Positions 32,186 to 41,661 of a stretch of 55,101 bases of DNA are shown piece after piece. Positions within the stretch are counted from its first letter, which is position 1; every line of letters begins with the position of its first letter. This stretch comes from Chloroflexota bacterium. GTDB lineage: Bacteria > Chloroflexota > Dehalococcoidia > Lucifugimonadales > Lucifugimonadaceae. The translations under genes were made by a program, and so were the position numbers. The stretch lies in NCBI GenBank assembly GCA_027623655.1, contig JAQBVG010000003.1, forward strand, positions 1-55,101. The letters run 5' to 3'. Under the pieces are notes generated by a model. It was not told the DNA's origin and ran no database searches. It was given only the letters and a program-made list of their open reading frames with translations.

Positions 32186-33193
32186 TTGTCTCGAACGGTC
32201 AGGTTCAACCAGATGTATGTAGGTACCCAGTATCCAATTGGTAGCGACACCGACTACCGGGTCCTGGCCCAGTTGGGCGTGAATCACATCAACGGCTTCC
32301 CACCCGGTCCAGCCGAGACCTGGACTCGTGATGTCCTGAGCGCCTACAGAGAAAAGGTCGAGTCGTACGGTGTAAAAGTCGATATGGTTGCCCTGCCTAT
32401 TGGGACCAGGCCGGAAGACGATCAGTCACCGAACATCACTCTTGGCATCTCTCCGGAACGGGATCGCGAAATCGAGGTTTGCCAGAACATTATTCGAGCG
32501 TGTGCCGAATCGGGAATCCCAGCGGTGAAATACCGTCTGTTCATCATCGGAATCACGAGAACTGAGTCCCAACGTGGGCGCGGTGGCGCTCTGCGTTCCA
32601 GCTTTGACTGGGACGAGATCGACCAGAATGAGAAACCCGGAGTTTGGGGTCTGGTATCAGCTGACGAGTACTGGGAGCGGATCGACTATTTTCTCGAGCG
32701 GGTGGTACCGGTTGCAGAGGAATACGGGATAAAGCTGGCTTGCCACCCGCACGATCCGTACACCCCCGACGGCTATCGTGGGGTAAGTCGTGTGCTGGGC
32801 ACAGTCGATGGCATGAAACGGTTCGTGCAAATGCATGAAAGCCCGATCCACGGTCTTAATTTCTGCCAGGGCACCGTTTCTGAGATGCTCGATGACCCCG
32901 GCAAAGAGATATTTGATGTAATTCGCTGGTTTGGCGAGCGGGACAAGATATTCAATGTCCACTTCAGGAACATAACCGGCAAGAAGCTCGCCTTTGAAGA
33001 AACATTTCCCGACGAAGGCGATGTCGACATGCTTGCGGCAGCTCGGGTCTACAAGGAGGTCGGGTACAGGGGGATGCTGATGCCTGACCACACTCCAAAA
33101 ATCGCTGGCGACAACGCGCCGACCGTCGCGTTTGCCTATTGCTACGGGTACATCAGGGCCGTTCTGCAATCGATCGACGCGCTGGACGACTAA
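32186..33193 (+). CDS. Mannonate dehydratase-like TIM-barrel protein (UxuA family)
   Basis: LACHPHDPYTPDGYRGVSRVLGTVDGMKRFV, LNFCQGTVSEM, FNVHFRNITGKKLAFEETFPDEGDVDM. Confidence 0.88.
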   Translation: MSRTVRFNQMYVGTQYPIGSDTDYRVLAQLGVNHINGFPPGPAETWTRDVLSAYREKVESYGVKVDMVALPIGTRPEDDQSPNITLGISPERDREIEVCQNIIRACAESGIPAVKYRLFIIGITRTESQRGRGGALRSSFDWDEIDQNEKPGVWGLVSADEYWERIDYFLERVVPVAEEYGIKLACHPHDPYTPDGYRGVSRVLGTVDGMKRFVQMHESPIHGLNFCQGTVSEMLDDPGKEIFDVIRWFGERDKIFNVHFRNITGKKLAFEETFPDEGDVDMLAAARVYKEVGYRGMLMPDHTPKIAGDNAPTVAFAYCYGYIRAVLQSIDALDD

Positions 33194-33293
33194 CAACGAA
33201 TTGTTCACGCCGCGGTTCGCCCGGTTGCGCTAACATCCCGTCATCTGCACATTCTCAAACACCGCATCCCGGCCTTCGGATGCGACTTGCTGC

Positions 33294-34037
33294 GTGCGAA
33301 TGGAGTCCATTTTGACGATCAAGACTAATCTGAAACACCGTATTCGAAGCGGCGAAATCACCATAGGCGCCAGGGCCAACCTGACCGACTCGAAAAGTCG
33401 TATCGAAGCGATTATGGGCAGCAGCGACTACAGCTATCTGTCGGCAGACAGCCAGCACTCACCGTACGACGAGCGACTGTTGGTCGAGTTCTGCGAGGCT
33501 GCCGATCAGGTCGGTGTACCTGTCGTTTTTCGGATCAAACACACACGTCACTCGTACCTGGTCGGCAACATCCTGGACCTGGGGCCATCGGGGGTTGAAG
33601 TTCCACAGACCGAAACCGAGCAAACAGCCCAGGAGGCGCTCGACTATTTTTACTACCCTCAGGTTGGCAGGCGGTCCTGGGGCGGTGCGCCCCGTGCCAA
33701 CGTTAGTGAGCATCCCGACAGGATCGACTACGCCAACTACTGGAACGATTTCGGTGTTCTGTGGCTTCAAATTGAATCGCTGAGTGCCGTAACACGCGCC
33801 CGGTCACTCGCTAAACCGGGTGTCGATTGCCTGTCGTGGGGTCCAGCTGACTTATCGTTCAACCGAGAAGCCAATCCCGAGCACCCTTTGAAATCCGACG
33901 ACGATTGCATTCGGCACGTCGTCAAGTTGCTTGAAGGCAGCACAACCAAGCTGTGTATCCGAAGCTACGATCCCAAGCTGCGAAATAAGTACCTTGATAT
34001 GGGTGCGACCGTGTTGATCGAAACACCCGGCGTGTGA
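33294..34037 (+). CDS. HpcH/HpaI aldolase/citrate lyase family protein
   Basis: YSYLSADSQHSPYDERLLVEFCEAADQVGVPVVFRIKHTR, LWLQIESLSAVTRARSLAKPGVDCLSWGPADLS. Confidence 0.82.
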   Translation: MRMESILTIKTNLKHRIRSGEITIGARANLTDSKSRIEAIMGSSDYSYLSADSQHSPYDERLLVEFCEAADQVGVPVVFRIKHTRHSYLVGNILDLGPSGVEVPQTETEQTAQEALDYFYYPQVGRRSWGGAPRANVSEHPDRIDYANYWNDFGVLWLQIESLSAVTRARSLAKPGVDCLSWGPADLSFNREANPEHPLKSDDDCIRHVVKLLEGSTTKLCIRSYDPKLRNKYLDMGATVLIETPGV

Positions 34038-34077
34038 AGCAGTTCAGTAGTCCAGTCACGGCGCCTCCGCAGATCTA

Positions 34078-36894
34078 ATGATCAATCTCGAAACGTCGTC
34101 ATTCGTTGCATCTGCCACATTCGTTGGTGCTGTAATCGCGCTCTTAATGACAGCGTTCATGTGGAACCGCCGACATGCCCCAGGCGCGGCGTCGGTCGCA
34201 TGGCTGATGATCGCCGCTGCGATCTGGTCAGGCGGTTACGGAATCGAAGTCCTACTCGATCGCCTCGACGATAAGCTGTTCCTCGTTCCGATTGAGTATG
34301 TCGGGATTTCGACCGTTCCCGTGTTCTGGTTTATCACCGCGGCTCACCTGACCGGGCGGATACGCCGGGTGACCCCTCGCCTGCTCGCGGGAGTGCTCGT
34401 TATCCCGACGATCACTGTCGCACTGGCTGCCACAAACAGCACCCATAATTTGATGTGGCAGGGAGCGATGATCGTCGGTGAACCCGGTGGTTACTCTGTT
34501 GAATTCATGCGCGGCACATGGTTCTGGGTGTCGTGGGTGTATTCCTACCTCGCCTTCTTCGCGGGATTCGGCTTCCTTTTGTACCGAGCGTTTACCAAAA
34601 CGTCGATGTTCAGAAGCCAGATGATCGCGACGATTGCTGCAGGAACAATACCGCTCGCCGCGAACCTCCTTTTTCTGACTGAACTGAACCTGCTCGGGAA
34701 TTTCGACCCGACACCAATGTCATTTGCCATTTCTGGCGTGATCGTCGCCTATAGCTTCATTCAGTTCAAGCTCTTCGATCTGGTGCCTGTCGCCCTCGAC
34801 GTACTGGTTGAGCGTATTCCAGACGCCATGTTCGTCCTCAATCCCGAAGGACACATCGTCGACGCCAATCCTGCGGCCGAAAAGATGGTCGAGTCTGGCG
34901 GTGAGTCACTGATCGGAAGACACCTCTGCGAAGCCCTCGATGGAAAACTGGACGATCACGTGCTCTGCTCTGGAGTTCCCGGAAGTATCACGGACGATAT
35001 TCTTATCCATCACCCGGTCTTTCGGGAAACAGTTGTCTGTTTCCCGACCGTTATCGAACTCTCGGACAATCCAGGTGCGGACGATCCAGGTGGTCGGTTG
35101 ATTATCCTTCGCGACGTGACCGAGCAGAGGAAAGCTTCCGATTCCCTGCATCGGCTCGCCAGGATCACTACTGTCAATGACATCACGACAGCCGTCGCGC
35201 AGATGCACGATGTGGAGTCGATCATGGCAACGGCCACCACCCGTCTCGCCGATCTGCTCCCGGCCGCACATGCGTGTGGACTTTTACTCAACCCGAATAC
35301 CGGTCAGTTCGAGGTCGTCAACGTTGCCGGGCCTCACCCGCTGAACCCTCTTGAACTGAAGTCAACGTTGTTCGATTCCGTGGTCTTAACGCAGGGTGAA
35401 GATGGCGGAGCCCATGATCTGTCGGATCCGCACGACAAACTTGATCAGTACGCTCATCGGTTCAAGTCGGCCGGTCTCCACTCGGTTGTGGGACACACGT
35501 TGATTGCAAATGACGAAACATTCGGCGCAATCGTCCTGGCCCGTGAGGAGGCCGGGAGTCTTGGACCGGCCGAAGTCGAATTGATAAACGCGGTTGGGGC
35601 GCTTGTCGCACAGGCTATTTACGGTGCGCGCCTGGTTGAGGATCTCAGATCAACGAACGCAGAGTTGGTTGAGACTCAGCAACATGTCATGAGGCAGGAG
35701 CGTTTGCGCTCGCTCGGGCAACTGGCAGGCGGAATTGCACACGACATCAACAATGCGCTGTCACCCGTGGTCGGATTCTCCGACATGCTGCTCCAGCAAT
35801 CGTCGAGCATGGACGAACACTCGAAAAAGCTGTTGCAGCTGATCCGTCTGGCCGCCCTCGACATATCGCGTATCGTCGAACGGATGCGTCGTCTGTACAG
35901 GGATCGCGAAGTCAGTCAGCTTGAGCTGGGACCGGTAGACCTAAGGCAAACCGTCCGCGAAACCATCGAACTGACTCGCCCGAGATGGCGTGAAAATCAA
36001 CAAAGTGGAAAAGACATAAGAATCTCGACAGAGTTCGATCGTGGATTACCGCAAATTTCCGGCGCGGAAACCGAAATCCGGGAGGCACTCACCAACCTGG
36101 TACTCAATGCCATTGATGCCATGCCTGAAGGGGGGCGCATCGTAATCGCCGGGCGCGCTCACCCCGAACCCACGCACCGGGATGACATGGCCAAAGTCGA
36201 ACAGGTAATCGTCGAGGTCATTGACGAAGGGACCGGAATGAGTGCTGATACTGCTCGACGAGCACTGGAGCCGTTTTTTACCACAAAGGGCGAGGCGGGA
36301 ACGGGGCTTGGACTGCCAATGGCCCAACAGGTCATGCAACGGCATTCTGGGACCCTGACCATTCATCAAAGGGACGGTGCGGACGGGCAAAAGGGAACGC
36401 TTGTAAGACTCACGTTCCCAGTCGGAAAGCCAATCGATAACGAACGGAAAACAACTACAGCCAGCGATCAAACCGCACAGCAACTCTCGGCACTTGTCGT
36501 CGATGACGAGCCAATGCTCAGAATGGTCGTCCAGGAAATGCTCGCGGCAGAAGGCCACTCTGTCACTACAGCAGGCGGTGGACCCGAAGCAGCCGACCTC
36601 GTGGCAAAGGCGTACATATCTGGAAAGCCATTCGATGTCGTCATCTCAGACATAGAGATGCCAGTACTAAACGGCCGCATGCTCGCCGAGTTTATTGAAA
36701 CCGAATCACCAAAGACCGATGTCATATTGATGACCGGTTGGACCGACCAACAAATTGATGTCGACACAATTTCGACCCGTGTCGCGGGCCTTGTACAGAA
36801 ACCGCCCAGGCTCGCCGATATCACGGCACTGCTGGCGGTCGTCTCACGGAATGCAGCATCGCCTGCTTCTTTTTTGCCGGACGAGTCGCCGTAG
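34078..36894 (+). CDS. Hybrid sensor histidine kinase (7TM-PAS-GAF-HisKA-HATPase-REC)
   Basis: N-terminal TM helices; SLGQLAGGIAHDINNALSPVVGFSDML; EALTNLVLNAIDAMPEGG, GTGLGLPMAQQ; receiver LVVDDEPMLR...VVISDIEMP. Confidence 0.93.
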   Translation: MINLETSSFVASATFVGAVIALLMTAFMWNRRHAPGAASVAWLMIAAAIWSGGYGIEVLLDRLDDKLFLVPIEYVGISTVPVFWFITAAHLTGRIRRVTPRLLAGVLVIPTITVALAATNSTHNLMWQGAMIVGEPGGYSVEFMRGTWFWVSWVYSYLAFFAGFGFLLYRAFTKTSMFRSQMIATIAAGTIPLAANLLFLTELNLLGNFDPTPMSFAISGVIVAYSFIQFKLFDLVPVALDVLVERIPDAMFVLNPEGHIVDANPAAEKMVESGGESLIGRHLCEALDGKLDDHVLCSGVPGSITDDILIHHPVFRETVVCFPTVIELSDNPGADDPGGRLIILRDVTEQRKASDSLHRLARITTVNDITTAVAQMHDVESIMATATTRLADLLPAAHACGLLLNPNTGQFEVVNVAGPHPLNPLELKSTLFDSVVLTQGEDGGAHDLSDPHDKLDQYAHRFKSAGLHSVVGHTLIANDETFGAIVLAREEAGSLGPAEVELINAVGALVAQAIYGARLVEDLRSTNAELVETQQHVMRQERLRSLGQLAGGIAHDINNALSPVVGFSDMLLQQSSSMDEHSKKLLQLIRLAALDISRIVERMRRLYRDREVSQLELGPVDLRQTVRETIELTRPRWRENQQSGKDIRISTEFDRGLPQISGAETEIREALTNLVLNAIDAMPEGGRIVIAGRAHPEPTHRDDMAKVEQVIVEVIDEGTGMSADTARRALEPFFTTKGEAGTGLGLPMAQQVMQRHSGTLTIHQRDGADGQKGTLVRLTFPVGKPIDNERKTTTASDQTAQQLSALVVDDEPMLRMVVQEMLAAEGHSVTTAGGGPEAADLVAKAYISGKPFDVVISDIEMPVLNGRMLAEFIETESPKTDVILMTGWTDQQIDVDTISTRVAGLVQKPPRLADITALLAVVSRNAASPASFLPDESP

Positions 36895-37275
36895 CCGACC
36901 CAACCTGACACCGATGTCTAAGAACGGAACAGAAGGAACGCATCTGCAACACCGGGGCGATTAATGGGGTGCGTAGCGCAACAAGGATCTTAGAAAATCT
37001 GGGTCCGGACGGGTGTTTCTAATTTGCACGAAACTGTATCGATCTTGCCGAGCACTCATTTACCCGTTCCTGTCAGTTCAACAGCAGTTGGACCGTCTGT
37101 CTGGAACGTGATTGCAACCCGCCCATCTGGACGCTCGTGGCGACGGTCGTACATAGACACTTCTCAAGACGCTCGGTACGATAATTTGCGGCCTAAAATT
37201 ACCAGGTCGAGCCACTCAATCAGGTTCCAGCTTCAGGTGCTGAATCGCGATCAACATTAAGCGAGTTACCTTTTC

Positions 37276-38454
37276 GTGAATATCCACGAGTATCAGGCTA
37301 AACAGATCCTCGACCGGTACGGCGTTCCAACGCCGAGGGCCGAGGTAGCCACCACAGCCGCAGAAGCAAAAGAAATCGCTGCCCGAATTGGTGGGCGAGT
37401 GGTCGTCAAAGCACAGGTGCATGCAGGTGGTCGGGGGAAAGTTGGAGGAGTCAGGCTCGTAGATACTCCTGCCGAAGCCGCGGACGTAGCGGAATCGTTG
37501 ATCGGCTCCCGCCTCGTTACCAATCAGACCGGCCCGGCTGGAGTGCCGGTTGAAAAAGTGATGATCGCGGAAACCCTGGACATCAAGAAAGAGCTCTACT
37601 TATCGATAGTCGTAGATGGCAACATCGGTGCACCGGTCGTCATGGCAAGCACAGAGGGCGGGGTCGAGATCGAAGAGGTTGCCGAGAGGTCACCGGAAAA
37701 AATTTTCAGGGTCGCCGGTGACCCACTTATTGGACTCACAACATACCGTGCTCGCGACCTGGCGATGGCACTTGAAGTACCTCCCGAGGCTCTAAGGTCT
37801 GCAACCGCGCTTATTAGCAACCTCTACCGGGTATTCGTTGAGAACGACTGCTCACTTGTCGAGATCAATCCGCTCGTGATCACCGCAGACCATCAGATCG
37901 TCGCCCTGGACGCCAAGATCAACCTCGAGGACGACGCCCTGTTCCGGCATCCGGATCTCGCAGAGCTTCGAGATTCCAACCAGCAGGACCCGCTTGAACG
38001 GCGCGCCTACAAGTCGGACCTTGCATACGTAAAACTTGATGGAGGTCGGGTTGGCTGCATGGTGAATGGCGCGGGCCTCGCGATGGCCACGATGGACATC
38101 ACTAAGGTTGTAGGCGCCGACCCTGCCAACTTCCTCGATATCGGGGGTTCTGCGGACCAGGAAAGAATCGAGGAAGCGTTCAAGATCATCATGGACGATG
38201 ACGACGTCGAGATAATCCTCGTAAATCTGTTCGCAGGAATAGCCAGGGCTGACGTGGTCGCCGCTGGCATCGTGGCTGCCGCAAAGGAAACAAACGCCCA
38301 CATTCCCATGGTGGTCGCCATGCGTGGCACCAACGCTGACGAAGGTCTCGCGATACTCGCCAATTCCGGACTTGATATCACAGGTGCTCCCGATCTTGCA
38401 GGTGCAGCCGACGTTCTCAGGCAGAAGTTGTTAGAAACGGGAGGTAACAACTAA
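37276..38454 (+). CDS. sucC: Succinate-CoA ligase (ADP-forming) subunit beta
   Basis: [54 protein letters not shown]-type motif, [13 protein letters not shown]. Confidence 0.95.
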   Translation: MNIHEYQAKQILDRYGVPTPRAEVATTAAEAKEIAARIGGRVVVKAQVHAGGRGKVGGVRLVDTPAEAADVAESLIGSRLVTNQTGPAGVPVEKVMIAETLDIKKELYLSIVVDGNIGAPVVMASTEGGVEIEEVAERSPEKIFRVAGDPLIGLTTYRARDLAMALEVPPEALRSATALISNLYRVFVENDCSLVEINPLVITADHQIVALDAKINLEDDALFRHPDLAELRDSNQQDPLERRAYKSDLAYVKLDGGRVGCMVNGAGLAMATMDITKVVGADPANFLDIGGSADQERIEEAFKIIMDDDDVEIILVNLFAGIARADVVAAGIVAAAKETNAHIPMVVAMRGTNADEGLAILANSGLDITGAPDLAGAADVLRQKLLETGGNN

Positions 38455-39326
38455 TGGCAGTGCTGGTTGGCCCTCACACTCGACTGCTTGTTCAGGGCCT
38501 AGGACGAGACGGTAGTTTCCAGGCGAGTCGTACGCGCGAGTACGGCACAAGCATGGTCGCCGCTGTCCACCCCGGGCGGGACGGGCAGAAGTTCGAAGAT
38601 GTGGTCCCGTATTTTTCGACAGTGGCCAGAGCGGTCGAGCAGACCGGTGCAAATACCGGCGTCATTTTTGTCCCTGCGCCGTTTGCAATGGACGCCATCA
38701 TTGAACAGATCGATGCTGGCCTCGAACTCGTCGTATGTATAACTGAAGGCGTCCCGGTGCTCGACATGGTCAGGGTGATGGCCTATCTCAAGGGCAAGCC
38801 GACTCGCCTGGTTGGATCGAACTGTCCCGGAGTCCTGAGCCCAGCCTCGAAGGCCAAGGTTGGTATCATTCCGGGGAGTATCGTGAGGCCCGGCAACGTC
38901 GGTGTCGTTTCCCGATCGGGAACCCTTACGTACGAAGCAATTGCCCAGCTTGTACAACACGGTATGGGCCAATCGACCTGTGTTGGCATCGGCGGTGACC
39001 CAGTACACGGAACAACGTTCACCGACGTACTGGAACTATTCCAGGCCGACGATGAGACCGAGGCAATCGTGCTGATCGGGGAGATCGGCGGAGTGCGAGA
39101 ACAACTGGCCGCCGAGTACATAAAAAAGCATGTCACCAAGCCAGTGGTGGCCGCCATTGCCGGGCAATCTGCACCGGCTGGCAAACGCATGGGGCACGCC
39201 GGAGCGATTGTCACCGGAAAAGCAGCTCTGGCATCTGAGAAGAACAAAGCCCTCAGTGAAGCCGGTGTCCACGTAGTCGACTCGCCCGCACATATCGGTG
39301 CCAGGATGAAGGAAGTGCTTGGTTGA
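38454..39326 (+). CDS. sucD: Succinate-CoA ligase subunit alpha
   Basis: [63 protein letters not shown]-type His motif. Confidence 0.95.
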   Translation: MAVLVGPHTRLLVQGLGRDGSFQASRTREYGTSMVAAVHPGRDGQKFEDVVPYFSTVARAVEQTGANTGVIFVPAPFAMDAIIEQIDAGLELVVCITEGVPVLDMVRVMAYLKGKPTRLVGSNCPGVLSPASKAKVGIIPGSIVRPGNVGVVSRSGTLTYEAIAQLVQHGMGQSTCVGIGGDPVHGTTFTDVLELFQADDETEAIVLIGEIGGVREQLAAEYIKKHVTKPVVAAIAGQSAPAGKRMGHAGAIVTGKAALASEKNKALSEAGVHVVDSPAHIGARMKEVLG

Positions 39327-40212
39327 CCCGGGCCAGCGTCGGATGACTTTCACCGAGCGTTATGTTCACACAGGAAATATTGCACTGAACGTGGCCGACT
39401 GGGGTGTCTCGTCCCCCGGCGCACCGGTCGTGATTCTCATTCATGGCTACGGGTCCAGCTGGCATACCTGGGGTCGTGTGGTCGACAAACTTTCGAGCAT
39501 GTTTCACCTGTATGCCGTCGACTTGCGGGGGATGGGTAGATCTGGCCGCTACGGAGCAGGCTCGGACCGGCAAACCTGGGCCGACGACATCGCCTCGGCC
39601 ATTCCTCGGCTCAGTTCAGGACCGGTTGTGCTGGTCGGGCATTCTCTTGGTGGGTGGGTGACCGCCGCAGTGGCCTCTCGTAATCCGCATCTGGTATCGA
39701 AGGCGGTACTTGTCGAGGCATTCTCCGGGGCGCAATCTGAGGTTCGAAAGCGTGAGCGTCAGGTCCGTCACGAAGAACGCCAAAAACGTGCTGCTCTCAT
39801 CCGCGCCGCCATCACCCCGGCCGATTTAGTACCAATGGTCAGCGAACGCTACGATGGTGCCTCTGCGAACAGTATTAGCCGCATCGCAAGAATGTATTTC
39901 GAGCTCGACCCGGCACTTGAGGCCGGCCGACCGGGTCCTTCCGACGATTCGGATATGTTCGAAAGCATGTTCAGATCGATTCAATGTCCCGCGCTAATCA
40001 TCTATGGTTCCGTTGCCAACGGCGGAATCATGTCCGACGAAGAAGCCAGGCGAGTGGCCGACCTGATCCCGGATTCCAAATTGCTGAGTTGGCCTAAAGT
40101 CGGGCATTCACCTCACATCGCCCGCAACCACGATTTCATCAGAGCCCTGAACCGATTCGCATCCGAACAAGCTCCGAAAGTTCCCACAGGGCGTAATTCC
40201 CCGAACCCGTAA
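39319..40212 (+). CDS. Alpha/beta hydrolase
   Basis: [36 protein letters not shown] nucleophile elbow, [11 protein letters not shown]; overlaps the end of sucD. Confidence 0.9.
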   Translation: MVDPGQRRMTFTERYVHTGNIALNVADWGVSSPGAPVVILIHGYGSSWHTWGRVVDKLSSMFHLYAVDLRGMGRSGRYGAGSDRQTWADDIASAIPRLSSGPVVLVGHSLGGWVTAAVASRNPHLVSKAVLVEAFSGAQSEVRKRERQVRHEERQKRAALIRAAITPADLVPMVSERYDGASANSISRIARMYFELDPALEAGRPGPSDDSDMFESMFRSIQCPALIIYGSVANGGIMSDEEARRVADLIPDSKLLSWPKVGHSPHIARNHDFIRALNRFASEQAPKVPTGRNSPNP

Positions 40213-40243
40213 ACCTCCATGACCGACTACCCGGAAAAAAAAG

Positions 40244-41050
40244 ATGAACACCAGCACTGTCGAGGTGAACTACGCCGAGGGGCCTGACAATGGCCCGCCG
40301 GTGGTACTCATCCATGGGATTGGTGGTTGGTGGAAGGACTGGGAATCGGTGATCGAACAGCTATCAGTCAGGTGGCATGTGTACGCCATCGATCTGAGGG
40401 GACATGGCGACTCAGGCCGAACGTCCGGGTCTTACGACTTCATTGACTACCCGTCCGAGGTCATCGAATTTCTTCGTGATGTCGTCAGAACGCCAGCTTA
40501 CCTCGTGGGTCATTCGCTGGGTGGCGTTACGGCTGCAAGTGTTTGCGCACGGAATCCCGAACTGGTTGCGGCGGCCGTGCTCGAAGATCCACCGCTGTAT
40601 ATACGTGAATGGTTCGAGGAGTCTCCCAGCTCTTCTAGATTCAAGCAGTTGTTTGAAATACGAAGCAAGAATCTCGACATTCGAGGGACGGCAGGTGAGT
40701 TGCGAAAGATGAACGACACGATGTCGGATGCTGCGCTCCTGGCCTCGGCAAAAAAGGTGCTGAAGGTCGACCCCGGCGTATGGGGTGCAGCGATCGGAGC
40801 TCGAATGACCGATACGTGGGATCCGGACGCAGTGCTTGGCTCAGTCTCTTCCCCGGTACTCCTTGTACAGGCAAATCCCGACATGCATGGAGTCCTTCGA
40901 GACGTCGAAGCCACCCGCACCATCAATTTACTGGCGCAGGGTCGTCACGTGAAATGGGACGATTCGGGGCACTTAATGCACGCCAGCCATCCGGAGCGAT
41001 TTTCTCAACTCGTCGACGCCTACTTCAGCCAGGTTCTCAGAGACCGTTAG
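40244..41050 (+). CDS. Alpha/beta hydrolase
   Basis: [52 protein letters not shown]. Confidence 0.9.
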   Translation: MNTSTVEVNYAEGPDNGPPVVLIHGIGGWWKDWESVIEQLSVRWHVYAIDLRGHGDSGRTSGSYDFIDYPSEVIEFLRDVVRTPAYLVGHSLGGVTAASVCARNPELVAAAVLEDPPLYIREWFEESPSSSRFKQLFEIRSKNLDIRGTAGELRKMNDTMSDAALLASAKKVLKVDPGVWGAAIGARMTDTWDPDAVLGSVSSPVLLVQANPDMHGVLRDVEATRTINLLAQGRHVKWDDSGHLMHASHPERFSQLVDAYFSQVLRDR

Positions 41051-41124
41051 CTGCCCGGTCGGTCTACCGCGCATGAGAAATCTGACCCGTCCTGGATTGC
41101 ATGCCCCAACTCGTCGAAAAGCGC

Positions 41125-41661
41125 TCAGGCGAAGAAAATCAACCTGACGACATTCAGGACCACGGCTCCAACTATCCCGGCACCAACGTCATCGAGCATC
41201 ACTCCCCAACCTCTAGGAACCGCCTCAAGTCGGCGAATCCCGAACGGTTTGAGGATGTCGAGTGCGCGAAACATAAAAAAACCGGCAACCAGCCAGGGCC
41301 AGGTTGCGGGAAGGAAAGCGATCGTCACCCACATGCCGACCCATTCGTCGATCACTCCTCGTGATGGATCGTGATCGCCTTCCGTCCCGATGTATCCGGT
41401 TGCCCAGATTCCGGCGATTGCCGTGATAGCGATCAGTCCAAAAAACCACACTGCGTCGCCTTCGCCATTGAACACTGCACGATCGAGCAGAAAGTAGACA
41501 ACCAATGCCGCCAACGATCCAACGGTCGCCGGTGCAACGAACGGCCACTTTCCCGACCCGAATCCGGTCGCGATAGTTTCGGCAACGAGCGAAACGGCAG
41601 GATTTTTCGTTGTACTTGAATGACGCAAGGTTCTACCCGGTGTTTTTAAGTCCGGCAGCAA
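41125..41661 (-). CDS. pgpA: Phosphatidylglycerophosphatase A
   Basis: TGFGSGKWPFVAPATVGSLAAL, DPSRGVIDEWVGMWV, FFMFRALDILKPFGIRRLEAVPRGWGVMLDDVGAGI. Confidence 0.93.
   Translation of the reverse strand: MLPDLKTPGRTLRHSSTTKNPAVSLVAETIATGFGSGKWPFVAPATVGSLAALVVYFLLDRAVFNGEGDAVWFFGLIAITAIAGIWATGYIGTEGDHDPSRGVIDEWVGMWVTIAFLPATWPWLVAGFFMFRALDILKPFGIRRLEAVPRGWGVMLDDVGAGIVGAVVLNVVRLIFFA

Noticed and set aside
37024-37260. 78-aa ORF upstream of sucC
   Set aside because: Composition not protein-like and no motif; likely non-coding spacer
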